Below are positions 45,970-54,406 of a stretch of DNA of 64,000 bases, piece after piece. Positions within the stretch are counted from its first letter, which is position 1; each line of letters starts with the position of its first letter. Source of the DNA: Brucella grignonensis. GTDB lineage: Bacteria; Pseudomonadota; Alphaproteobacteria; Rhizobiales; Rhizobiaceae. The notes below the pieces were generated by a model. It was not told the DNA's origin, did not search any database, and saw nothing but the letters and a program-made list of their open reading frames with translations. The position numbers were made by a program, and so were the translations under genes. The stretch lies in the NCBI RefSeq assembly GCF_002252505.1, contig NZ_NNRL01000163.1, forward strand, positions 377,981 to 441,980, written 5' to 3'.

Positions 45970-46109
45970 TCCGTTCCCTACGCAGGTATTACCCGGATCA
46001 GGTTCAATGGGTTAACGCGATCAGCGTCTCTCAGCCTTTTGTGTCGCAATACCGGACGGAAAACTGCTCAGCACTTTTCCTGATATCGCTTCGAAGGCAC
46101 CCCAACGAA
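45970..46109 (-). promoter_or_regulatory. TPP (THI-box) riboswitch with repeat-derived P3a arm
   Basis: Minus-strand order: P1 TTCGTT (46104-46109); GGGGTGCC (46096-46103); P3 GCCTT/AAGGC (46094-46098 with 46034-46038); a 47-nt P3a insert (46045-46091); CTGAGA (46029-46034); AACCTGATCCGGGTAATACC (45985-46004); GTAGGGAACGGAG, closing P1 at 45970-45975. All conserved THI-box strings are present. It binds thiamin pyrophosphate and represses thiDOSGEY-tenA-thiX. Confidence 0.95.
46045..46091 (-). repeat. Diverged module A repeat forming riboswitch P3a
   Basis: The 47-nt arm aligns without gaps to the repeat at 15047-15093 with about 34 identities. The stem pair GCAAAA/TTTTGC of the repeat is GGAAAA/TTTTCC here, a compensatory change. 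Confidence 0.65.
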
Positions 46110-46122
46110 TTTTGCGTCTTTA

Positions 46123-46151
46123 GGCATAGGCCGGAACGGCAAGCCGGTCAA
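46123..46151 (-). promoter_or_regulatory. Promoter of the thi operon
   Basis: Minus strand TTGACC (46146-46151), 17-nt spacer, TATGCC (46123-46128). Predicted transcription start is near 46116, just before riboswitch P1 at 46109, which supports both calls. Confidence 0.65.
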
Positions 46152-46347
46152 GAGACAGAGCAAAGCTCTCTGAATTCCAAATAAGATGGGCTAATTTAGC
46201 AATTCCGATAATTTGTATATAATTTGTTAAAATTATGCGCCGTAAGCTATCCACGGGATTGTTTCGTCCTGCTACAGACAGTTTGGTTTGATTCTCCAGA
46301 CATGAGAACAGAGAACATCCAGTCAGGATAAGTCTGATGAGGGGACA

Positions 46348-48471
46348 ATGATGAGGAAGCGGGAAGCCGATCAGGCTCGCTCGGATGGTGCCATGGTGCG
46401 CACCTCCGAAGAAGATTTCCGCGTTCTTTTTACAACCCATCCGACGCCGATGTGGGTTTATGATCCTGAAACGCTGCATTTCATTGTCATGAATGAAGCA
46501 GCCCAAGGGCTCTATGGCTATTCCATTGATGAAATACCCGGCATGACGGTGCTGGACATTCGCCCGCAGACCGAACGTGACAGAATGTTTGCTGCAGTGC
46601 GTGACAGGAGTGATCTGGAGCGCCCGGAGCGTTGGCAGCATCTGAAAGCCAACGGCAAGACCATCGATGTTCTGACTTACGGGCGTCAGGTAATCTTTGA
46701 TGGCAAACAGGCCATCCTTGCAATTGTGCAGGATATTACCGAGCTGGAAGAAGCTAACCGGCAGGCAAATCATGTGCAATCGCTGCTCGACAGTCTCGTC
46801 AATAACCTGCCGCTTGGCGTGTTCGTCAAGGACATGAAGGATGAGGGGCGCTATCTCCTCTACAATCAGGCGGCGTCCAGCATCAGTGGGCATAAAATTG
46901 ATCGGGTTGTTGGTTCGATAGATGCAGAAATCTTTCCGGTTGAGGAAGCAAAGCTTCTAGCCCAGCAGGATCGTCAGGCCATGCGCCGCGGCAATGTTTT
47001 GACGGTTGAACGTGATATCCGTTGCGCCGATGGCAAGCCGCGCCGGATGCGCATTATAAAGCGCTCGATCCCTCCGATAGAGGGCGATCAGCCGCGCTAT
47101 CTTATTGGTTTGGTAGAGGATACGACAAAGCAGCGGCAGATTGAGGAACGCATGGCTCATGTTGCCATGCATGACAGTCTGACGGATTTACCTAACCGTG
47201 CCTATTTCTCACAGCATATTGCCGGGGTGTTGAAAAAGAGAGAGCGCGCTCCCGCATTCGCGCTGTTTTATCTCGACATCGATCATTTCAAGACCATCAA
47301 TGACAGCAGAGGTCACCAGATTGGCGATCTGCTTCTCCAACAGGTTGCTGTTCGGCTCAAAAATATCATCAGTGATCAGTTTATCGCGCGACTTGGTGGC
47401 GATGAATTCGCCATCATTTATCATTGCGATACGGTTGAACAGATGGCCATGTTTGCCGACTGTCTCCTTTCCGCATTTCAAGATCCGTTCGATCTGGGCG
47501 ATATCTCGGAATTTGTGACATGCAGTATCGGCATTGCACAGGCACCGATGCACGGTGACGATCCCGATGTGCTGATGCGAAATGCCGATCTTGCACTTTA
47601 TGCCGCCAAGGCAGATGGTAGACGGACTTTCTGCTTTTATCAGCATTCTCTGCGCCTTGCCGTTGAAAAACGTCATGCTATGACGACCGACCTGCGACTG
47701 GCTTTGGCAGCGCGGCAGTTCGAGTTGCATTATCAGCCGATCTTCAATCTTGAAACTGGACACATATCCGGTTTTGAAGCCTTGCTGCGTTGGTATCATC
47801 CCCTATTGGGCATGATTTCTCCGGTCGAGTTTATTCCGATTGCCGAAGAGGCGGGACTCATCGGCCCCATCGGCGACTGGGTGCTTGGCGAGGCGTGTCG
47901 GGAGGCGGCTTCGTGGCCTGACGACATCAAGGTTTCCGTCAATCTTTCTCCGGTTCAGTTCAATCAGTGCATGTTGCTTGATTCCGTGAAGGACGCATTG
48001 CATGCAGCGCGGCTTTCTCCCGACCGTCTTGAACTGGAAATTACGGAATCGGTCTTTCTGCAAAACAGCAAGCACAATACTGAGCTGCTGTTCGAGTTAC
48101 GCCAATTGGGCGTACGCATTGCCATGGATGATTTTGGCACCGGTTATTCATCGCTGAGCTATCTGCGCTCGTTTCCTTTCGACAAGATCAAGGTCGACCG
48201 GAGCTTCGTTTCCGGTATCGAAATTGATAGCCGCGATCTGGCAATCATTCAGGCTGTTGCGACGCTTGGAGCGGGCTTCAAGATTGTCACGACCGCCGAA
48301 GGGGTTGAGACGACGCAACAGCTTGAATGTCTGCGTAGACAGAATTTCGGTGAAGTGCAGGGCTTCCTCATGGGACGGCCGATGCCTGCAGCCGACGTGC
48401 CGGACTTCATTCAGACCCGCTGCGGTTCAATCCTCGTTGCGCTGCAGCCGCAGAACGAAATGGCAGTCTGA
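46348..48471 (+). CDS. PAS-PAS-GGDEF-EAL cyclic-di-GMP protein
   Basis: 707 residues: PAS 1 (about 22-130), PAS 2 (about 145-255), GGDEF (about 270-430) and EAL (about 445-695). The GGDEF motif RLGGDEFAIIY is intact at about 350, and no RxxD inhibitory site is seen before it. The EAL domain keeps its catalytic set: GFEALLRWYHP (about 475), ELEITESVFL, MDDFGTGYSSLSYL, KVDRSFVSG and AEGVETTQQ. It is probably an active phosphodiesterase, and perhaps bifunctional. No membrane spans or signal peptide, so cytoplasmic. GAGGGGAC precedes the ATG. Confidence 0.92.
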   Translation: MMRKREADQARSDGAMVRTSEEDFRVLFTTHPTPMWVYDPETLHFIVMNEAAQGLYGYSIDEIPGMTVLDIRPQTERDRMFAAVRDRSDLERPERWQHLKANGKTIDVLTYGRQVIFDGKQAILAIVQDITELEEANRQANHVQSLLDSLVNNLPLGVFVKDMKDEGRYLLYNQAASSISGHKIDRVVGSIDAEIFPVEEAKLLAQQDRQAMRRGNVLTVERDIRCADGKPRRMRIIKRSIPPIEGDQPRYLIGLVEDTTKQRQIEERMAHVAMHDSLTDLPNRAYFSQHIAGVLKKRERAPAFALFYLDIDHFKTINDSRGHQIGDLLLQQVAVRLKNIISDQFIARLGGDEFAIIYHCDTVEQMAMFADCLLSAFQDPFDLGDISEFVTCSIGIAQAPMHGDDPDVLMRNADLALYAAKADGRRTFCFYQHSLRLAVEKRHAMTTDLRLALAARQFELHYQPIFNLETGHISGFEALLRWYHPLLGMISPVEFIPIAEEAGLIGPIGDWVLGEACREAASWPDDIKVSVNLSPVQFNQCMLLDSVKDALHAARLSPDRLELEITESVFLQNSKHNTELLFELRQLGVRIAMDDFGTGYSSLSYLRSFPFDKIKVDRSFVSGIEIDSRDLAIIQAVATLGAGFKIVTTAEGVETTQQLECLRRQNFGEVQGFLMGRPMPAADVPDFIQTRCGSILVALQPQNEMAV

Positions 48472-48490
48472 AATTCATTTCAGATTAAGG

Positions 48491-48523
48491 CTTGACCTTC
48501 CAACGGTGGGAAGGGTTACTTAT
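48491..48523 (+). promoter_or_regulatory. CueR-type operator-promoter of copA
   Basis: TTGACC (48492-48497), 19-nt spacer, TACTTA (48517-48522). The spacer holds the dyad ACCTTCC / GGGAAGG. The over-long spacer with a dyad inside is the hallmark of MerR/CueR-activated promoters. Confidence 0.75.
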
Positions 48524-48572
48524 TGTGCAACTCGTCATATCGCCCCTCAAATAGGGGCTGAAAGGGATTGCC

Positions 48573-51056
48573 ATGAACAAGCCAGTCAAACCCGAAAACA
48601 CAAGCTTTGCCATTCCCGTTGAGGGCATGAGCTGCGCGTCCTGTGTGTCTTCCATTGAGAAAGCCGTCGCGAAAGTGCCGGGCGTTGACAAGGTTCTGGT
48701 CAATCTTGCGACGGAACGCGCTGATGTAACTTTTAAAGCCGCTCCTGATATGCCTGCGGTCATCGATGCCATCCGCAAGGCTGGCTACGACGTGCCATCT
48801 GGGAGTGCCGATCTTGCCATTGAAGGCATGACCTGCGCGTCCTGCGTCAGCAAGGTTGAAAAGGCGTTGAACGCCGTTCCGGGTGTTGCGCGGGCCAGTG
48901 TCAATCTGGCGACCGAGCGTGCGCATGTAGAGCTTGCAGGTCCGGTGCCCCTCAGTGATCTTATCAAGGCTGTCGAGACTGCAGGCTATGAGGCTCGCTC
49001 GCTTGATGAAGCGCGCAGCGATGCGAAGCAGGAAACGCAATCCGACAAGCGCGATGCAGAAGCTGCAGAACTCAAGAAGAGCGTGATCCTTGCCGCAGTT
49101 CTGACGTTGCCGGTATTCATTCTTGAAATGGGGTCACATATCATTCCGGCGGTGCACATGTTCGTCATGGACACGATCGGAATGCAGAACAGCTGGTATT
49201 TCCAGTTTGTACTTACCACCATGGTGCTGTTCGGTCCCGGTATGCGCTTTTTCAAGAAAGGCATTCCGGCATTGCTGCGCGGCACACCGGACATGAATTC
49301 TCTGGTGGTGGTCGGAACGACAGCCGCATGGGGTTTTTCGGTCGTTGCAACTTTCTGGCCCGAAATTCTTCCTGAAGGCACGGTGAATGTTTACTTCGAG
49401 GCAGCCGCTGTCATCGTCACGCTGATCCTGATCGGTCGTTATCTGGAGGCGCGTGCCAAGGGTCGTACTTCCGCTGCAATCAGCCGCCTGGTCGGTTTGC
49501 AGGCAAAATCTGCGCGCGTCGTGCGCGATGGTGAGACAGTCGATGTGCCGCTCGATCATGTATTGGTCGGCGATATCGTGCAGGTGCGTCCGGGCGAAAA
49601 AGTGCCAGTGGACGGCGAGGTGATTGAGGGTTCGTCCTATGTGGATGAATCGATGATCACGGGCGAGCCGGTGCCCGTTGCCAAGGAAGAAGGAGCCGAA
49701 GTTGTCGGTGGTACGATCAACAAGACTGGCGCCTTCACGTTCCGCGCGACCAAGGTTGGCCGCGATATGGTGATCTCGCAGATCGTGCGCATGGTCGAGG
49801 ATGCCCAAGCCGACAAGCTGCCTATTCAGGCGAAAGTTGATAAAGTCACCGGCTGGTTCGTGCCAGCGGTTCTGGCGGCTGCGGCGCTGACCTTCGTGGT
49901 CTGGCTGGTAATCGGCGGCACGGGCATGATGGGCTATGCGCTGGTCAATGCCATCGCCGTTGTCATCATTGCGTGCCCATGCGCCATGGGCCTTGCAACA
50001 CCGACCTCAATCATGGTCGGAACGGGCCGTGCAGCCGAATTTGGTGTGCTGTTCCGTCGAGGCGATGCACTGCAAACACTGCGTGATGCCTCGGTGATCG
50101 CGGTCGATAAGACCGGCACACTGACACAGGGCAAACCTGCACTTGCACATTTTGCTGTTGTTGATGGCGTTGACAAGGATGAAGCCCTGGCCCTGGTTGC
50201 CGCGGTGGAAGCGCGTTCTGAGCATCCGATTGCCGATGCGATTGTGGCTGCAGCAAAGGAAAAGGGCCTTAAGCTTGCGGATGTCTCAGCCTTTGAATCT
50301 GTCCCGGGCTTTGGCCTGAAAGCCAGTGTTGCCGGTCATGAAGTTGCGATCGGTGCTGATCGTTATATGGTAAAGCTTGGCTTTGACGTGGCTGTTTTTG
50401 CCGATGATGCAAGTCGCCTTGGCGATGAAGGCCAGACACCGCTTTATGCAGCAATTGATGGCAAGCTTGCCGCGATCATCACCGTTGCCGATCCAATGAA
50501 GGAAACCACACCCGCAGCCATTGCAGCGATGCATGAACAGGGTTTAAAAGTGGCAATGATTACGGGCGACAACCGTCGCACGGCGCAGGCCATTGCCAAG
50601 CGTCTGGGCATTGATGAAGTGGTGGCCGAAGTATTGCCTGACGGCAAGGTCGAAGCCTTGAAGCGCCTCTCGGCAGGTGGCAAGCGTATTGCCTTTGTTG
50701 GTGATGGCATCAACGATGCGCCAGCCCTTGCTGCGGCCGATGTCGGCATTGCCATTGGTACGGGCACGGATATTGCGATTGAAAGTGCAGACGTTGTGCT
50801 GATGTCCGGTGATCTGCGTGGCGTGGTGAATGCGATTGCGATCTCGAAGGCAACGATCCGCAATATCAGCGAAAACCTGTTCTGGGCCTTTGCCTATAAC
50901 GTGGCGCTGATCCCGGTTGCAGCTGGTATCCTCTATCCGTTCACCGGCACGTTGCTGTCTCCGGTTTTGGCTGCGGGAGCCATGGCGCTTTCAAGCATCT
51001 TCGTCTTGAGCAATGCTCTGCGACTGAAGGGCTTTAAGAGTCCGATGGCGAGCTGA
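48573..51056 (+). CDS. copA: Cu(I)-exporting P1B-type ATPase
   Basis: 827 residues. Two N-terminal heavy-metal domains with GMSCASC (about 18) and GMTCASC (about 85). Transmembrane region with the ion-path CPC in [15 protein letters not shown] (about 467). Phosphorylation motif [11 protein letters not shown] (about 512), then [16 protein letters not shown] and [20 protein letters not shown]. Exports Cu(I) across the inner membrane. A CueR box precedes it, and cueR itself lies 2.7 kb downstream on the other strand. Confidence 0.95.
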   Translation: MNKPVKPENTSFAIPVEGMSCASCVSSIEKAVAKVPGVDKVLVNLATERADVTFKAAPDMPAVIDAIRKAGYDVPSGSADLAIEGMTCASCVSKVEKALNAVPGVARASVNLATERAHVELAGPVPLSDLIKAVETAGYEARSLDEARSDAKQETQSDKRDAEAAELKKSVILAAVLTLPVFILEMGSHIIPAVHMFVMDTIGMQNSWYFQFVLTTMVLFGPGMRFFKKGIPALLRGTPDMNSLVVVGTTAAWGFSVVATFWPEILPEGTVNVYFEAAAVIVTLILIGRYLEARAKGRTSAAISRLVGLQAKSARVVRDGETVDVPLDHVLVGDIVQVRPGEKVPVDGEVIEGSSYVDESMITGEPVPVAKEEGAEVVGGTINKTGAFTFRATKVGRDMVISQIVRMVEDAQADKLPIQAKVDKVTGWFVPAVLAAAALTFVVWLVIGGTGMMGYALVNAIAVVIIACPCAMGLATPTSIMVGTGRAAEFGVLFRRGDALQTLRDASVIAVDKTGTLTQGKPALAHFAVVDGVDKDEALALVAAVEARSEHPIADAIVAAAKEKGLKLADVSAFESVPGFGLKASVAGHEVAIGADRYMVKLGFDVAVFADDASRLGDEGQTPLYAAIDGKLAAIITVADPMKETTPAAIAAMHEQGLKVAMITGDNRRTAQAIAKRLGIDEVVAEVLPDGKVEALKRLSAGGKRIAFVGDGINDAPALAAADVGIAIGTGTDIAIESADVVLMSGDLRGVVNAIAISKATIRNISENLFWAFAYNVALIPVAAGILYPFTGTLLSPVLAAGAMALSSIFVLSNALRLKGFKSPMAS

Positions 51057-51213
51057 TAAAAGAAATATTGGAATAGTTACATCGGCAGTCGTGAAGGCTG
51101 CCGATTCATTAATGTGAATTTTTAGATACACGCCTCTGGATTTTTCATTTTACAGCCTATGTGGATGAACAGGCAGCTAGTGTTGCGTGGCAAAGGATTT
51201 GCTGCGACACTCT

Positions 51214-51240
51214 TACCCAAATCAGGCCTACCCAAATCAG
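51214..51240. repeat. Tandem direct repeat upstream of gcd
   Basis: TACCCAAATCAG at 51214-51225 and again at 51229-51240 (15-bp period), in the 278-bp gap between copA and gcd. Could be a pair of activator sites or a small duplication. Confidence 0.4.
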
Positions 51241-51334
51241 AAATGCCTCGAATTCGGTTTAATCCGTGCAGCTTTCAATAGATTAACAGTCATGCACGGC
51301 GGGACTGCAGTCACTACTTGAAGGGGGTAATGTC

Positions 51335-53629
51335 TTGCTTGTTTCTCTTACGGCTATTGTGTTGTTACTGATTGGCCTTGTGCTCGGCGCAGCAGGGATT
51401 TATCTCGTCACGCTGGGCGGTAGTTGGGCCTTCATCATCATCGCTGTCGGCTTCCTGCTGACAGGTTTCTTCCTTCTCAAACGAAGCTCTATGGCGCTCT
51501 GGATCTATGCGTTGGTCATTTTCGGAGCGCTTGGCTGGGCTGTTTATGAAGTAGGATTCGATTGGTGGCGACTGGGTTCCACGGGCGGCATCATTGTGTT
51601 GCTAGGCCTCTGGCTCCTCACTCCATGGATCAGGAAGCCGCTCAATGGTGGTGGATTACCATTGACCATTGCGACACTCGCAGCTCTCGTTGTCGCGGGT
51701 TACTCGATGACGCAGGACCCGACCAGCATCAAGGGTGATCTGCCGACGGAAAAGGTAGCCGCAACGCCTGATCTTGGTGGCAATGTACCCGATGGCGAAT
51801 GGCATCAATATGGGCGCACGCCTTACGGGCAGCGCTATTCGCCGCTTGCACAGATAACGCCTGAAAATGTCTCCAAACTGCAGGTCGCCTGGCAATACCA
51901 GACCGGCGATGTGAAACAGCCTGAAGATGTGGGCGAAACCACCTATCAGGTGACACCGCTCAAGATAGGTGACTCGCTTTTCCTCTGCACGCCGCACAAT
52001 TGGGCGATTGCGCTTGATGCGGCAACGGGCAAGGAAAAGTGGAAGTTCGACCCGAAGGTTGGTTTCAATACAGACCGTCAGCATCAGACCTGCCGTGGTG
52101 TAAGCTACTGGAAGGATTCAACCGCGAGTGCTGGCGCTAAATGCTCTGAGCGTGTCTATCTGCCGACTTCGGATGCCCGTCTGATCGCGCTTGATACTGC
52201 TACCGGCGAAATCTGTACCGACTTTGCCAGTGGTGGCACGCTCGATCTCAGCCATGGGATGAAATATAACCCGGCTGGCTATTATTACTCGACCTCGCCA
52301 CCAGCAGTCGTCGGCGACAAGATTATTGTCGGCGGTGCGGTCAATGACAACTATTCGACTGAAGAACAGTCGGGCGTTATCCGCGCGTTCGATATCCGCA
52401 CAGGTGCGCTGCTTTGGAACTGGGATTCAGGCAATCCGGATGTAACGACACCGCTGCCGGAAGGTGAGCACTACACGACCAATTCGCCTAACAGCTGGTC
52501 GGTATTCAGCGTCGATGACAAGCTCGGCCTTGTCTATATCCCGCTTGGCAATCAGGTGCCTGATCAGCTCGGTATGGGCCGCAGCGAGAATGTCGAAAAA
52601 TACTCGTCATCCATCGTGGCGCTTGACGTGAATACAGGGCAGGTGAAATGGGTTCGCCAGACCGTCCATCACGATTTGTGGGATATGGATGTTCCGGCAC
52701 AACCCGTCCTGCTTGACATCAACGGTGTTCCTGCACTGGTTGGCCCGACCAAGCAGGGCGATCTCTATGTGCTCGACCGCCGCACTGGTGAGCCGATCAT
52801 TCCGATCAGCGAGATTGCGGCGCCCACAGGCGCAATTCCGGAAGATCATACATCGCCCACGCAACCGATCTCTGATCTGACATTCAGCCCGCCGCCGCTT
52901 AAAGAAAGCGACATGTGGGGCGTCACATTGTTCGATCAGCTTGCCTGCCGCATTTCGTTCCATAAGCATTTCTACGAAGGGCGCTATACGCCACCTTCGC
53001 TTAAAGGCACGATTGTTTATCCGGGCAATTTCGGCGTCTTCAACTGGGGCAGTGTGGCAGTCGATCCGGTGCGTCAGGTGATGTTCGGTATGCCGACCTA
53101 TCTCGCCTTTACATCGCGCCTTGTGCCACGTGCAGACATTCCACCGAAAGGTCAGGGCGAGAAGGGCAGCGAGCAGGGCCTGAACCGCAATGACGGCGCG
53201 CCTTATGGCGTCTTCATGGGACCGTTCTTAAGTCCGCTCGGCATTCCGTGTCAGTCGCCACCATGGGGCTATGTTGCGGGTGTTGATCTGCGAACCGGCA
53301 AGACGGTTTACAAACACCGCAACGGCACCATCCGCGACATGGCACCGGTTCCGCTGCCATTCAAGGTGGGTGTGCCGGGTATTGGTGGGCCGATGATCAC
53401 AGCTGGTGGCATTGCCTTCTTGGGCGCTGCAGTCGATGATTATCTCCGCGCCTATAATCTCACCAATGGTGAGGTTCTGTGGGAGGCGCGCCTGCCTGCG
53501 GGCGGTCAGTCCACACCAATGACCTATACGGTTGACGATCAGCAATTCGTGCTGATGGTTGCGGGCGGTCACGGTTCGGTTGGTACCAAGCCGGGTGACT
53601 ACGTGATTGCCTATACGCTGCCGAAATAA
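51335..53629 (+). CDS. gcd: Membrane-bound PQQ-dependent glucose dehydrogenase
   Basis: 764 residues: five N-terminal membrane spans (about 1-130), then a periplasmic eight-bladed PQQ beta-propeller. The propeller begins EWHQYGRTPYGQRYSPLAQI, with later TCRGVSYW, GLVYIPLGNQVPDQLGMGR, VHHDLWDMDVPAQPVL and GGPMITAGGIAFLGA. Oxidises glucose to gluconolactone and passes electrons to ubiquinone. The start is TTG 51335, with AAGGGGG 7 nt upstream; the nearby ATG at 51330 is out of frame. No pqq biosynthesis genes are in this window. Confidence 0.93.
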   Translation: MLVSLTAIVLLLIGLVLGAAGIYLVTLGGSWAFIIIAVGFLLTGFFLLKRSSMALWIYALVIFGALGWAVYEVGFDWWRLGSTGGIIVLLGLWLLTPWIRKPLNGGGLPLTIATLAALVVAGYSMTQDPTSIKGDLPTEKVAATPDLGGNVPDGEWHQYGRTPYGQRYSPLAQITPENVSKLQVAWQYQTGDVKQPEDVGETTYQVTPLKIGDSLFLCTPHNWAIALDAATGKEKWKFDPKVGFNTDRQHQTCRGVSYWKDSTASAGAKCSERVYLPTSDARLIALDTATGEICTDFASGGTLDLSHGMKYNPAGYYYSTSPPAVVGDKIIVGGAVNDNYSTEEQSGVIRAFDIRTGALLWNWDSGNPDVTTPLPEGEHYTTNSPNSWSVFSVDDKLGLVYIPLGNQVPDQLGMGRSENVEKYSSSIVALDVNTGQVKWVRQTVHHDLWDMDVPAQPVLLDINGVPALVGPTKQGDLYVLDRRTGEPIIPISEIAAPTGAIPEDHTSPTQPISDLTFSPPPLKESDMWGVTLFDQLACRISFHKHFYEGRYTPPSLKGTIVYPGNFGVFNWGSVAVDPVRQVMFGMPTYLAFTSRLVPRADIPPKGQGEKGSEQGLNRNDGAPYGVFMGPFLSPLGIPCQSPPWGYVAGVDLRTGKTVYKHRNGTIRDMAPVPLPFKVGVPGIGGPMITAGGIAFLGAAVDDYLRAYNLTNGEVLWEARLPAGGQSTPMTYTVDDQQFVLMVAGGHGSVGTKPGDYVIAYTLPK

Positions 53630-53630
53630 A

Positions 53631-53680
53631 GCGCATCCCGAAAAGTGTGAGTCGGTTTTCGGGATAAGATGCGCGTAAAA
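53631..53680. repeat. Dispersed palindromic repeat, module A
   Basis: AGCGCATCCCGAAAAGTGTG ... GGTTTTCGGGATAAGATGCGCG, directly after the gcd stop. Confidence 0.85.
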
Positions 53681-53704
53681 ATAAACCGACAGAACACATC
53701 AAAC

Positions 53705-53740
53705 AAAAACGCCGGGAATTTCCCGGCGTTTTGCTTTTTT
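53705..53740. terminator. Bidirectional terminator between gcd and cueR
   Basis: AAAACGCCGGGA (53706-53717), loop ATT, TCCCGGCGTTTT (53721-53732), then TGCTTTTTT. On the minus strand it is also followed by a T run, so it can serve cueR. Confidence 0.88.
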
Positions 53741-53766
53741 GAAATGTCTCTTGTCCAAAGAGCGTT

Positions 53767-54216
53767 TCAAACTTTTCCGTGCAGCAACTCGCCCTTCCGA
53801 GGCGCAGGACGCCCAGGCTTTTGTACGCTATGGGTGGCAAGTTCTTGAATAATCGGACAGTCGGGACGGTTATTGCCCTGGCAATTATGAGCGAGATGGC
53901 GCAGTGTATCGGCCATATTCTGCAGCTGCCTCATCTTGGCTTCGAGGTCTTCGACATGCTGAAGTGCGACCTTCTTTACATCGGCAGATGCGCGGTTGCG
54001 ATCGCGCCAAAGTGCCAGCAGTTCCTTGATCTGTTCGACCTGAAATCCGAGATCGCGGCTTGAGCGGATGAAACGCAGCGTTTCGACATCATTCTGCGTA
54101 TAGACGCGATAGCCCGAGCTGGTTCTGTCGGCAGCCTCGATAAGCCCGATGGTTTCATAATGGCGGATCATTTTCGCCGATATGCCCGATGCTTTGGCGG
54201 CTTGCCCGATATTCAT
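53767..54216 (-). CDS. cueR: CueR, copper-responsive MerR-family activator
   Basis: 149 residues. The N-terminal MerR HTH is MNIGQAAKASGISAKMIRHYE then GLIEAADRTSSGYRVY. A dimer coiled coil runs about 75-110. The metal-binding loop is CQGNNRPDC, a C-X7-C spacing matching CueR Cys112/Cys120. The Cu(I)-selective C-X7-C loop and the CueR box before copA make the assignment firm. It lies opposite to copA-gcd, with gcd between it and its target. Confidence 0.94.
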   Translation of the reverse strand: MNIGQAAKASGISAKMIRHYETIGLIEAADRTSSGYRVYTQNDVETLRFIRSSRDLGFQVEQIKELLALWRDRNRASADVKKVALQHVEDLEAKMRQLQNMADTLRHLAHNCQGNNRPDCPIIQELATHSVQKPGRPAPRKGELLHGKV

Positions 54217-54361
54217 CCCGTTCCTCGCGGTTTCCTGATTTCACAAGATATAGGGATGGCAAGGCTTTATTCAAAGAGCCTTGCAGGCATGTATTATACG
54301 ATTGTTATTCTAAAAGGCCGGATTATTGCCGCTTGACAAAAGTTGCGTACGAAAGAGGCCT

Positions 54362-54385
54362 CTCCTGCCAGATGTCTGACAGGAG
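54362..54385 (-). terminator. Hairpin after gdhA
   Basis: CTCCTG-C-CAGA / TCTG-A-CAGGAG (54362-54372 and 54375-54385), symmetric with one mismatch, 22 bp beyond the gdhA stop. Confidence 0.55.
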
Positions 54386-54406
54386 GGACAGTTTCAAAAT
54401 GCGCAA

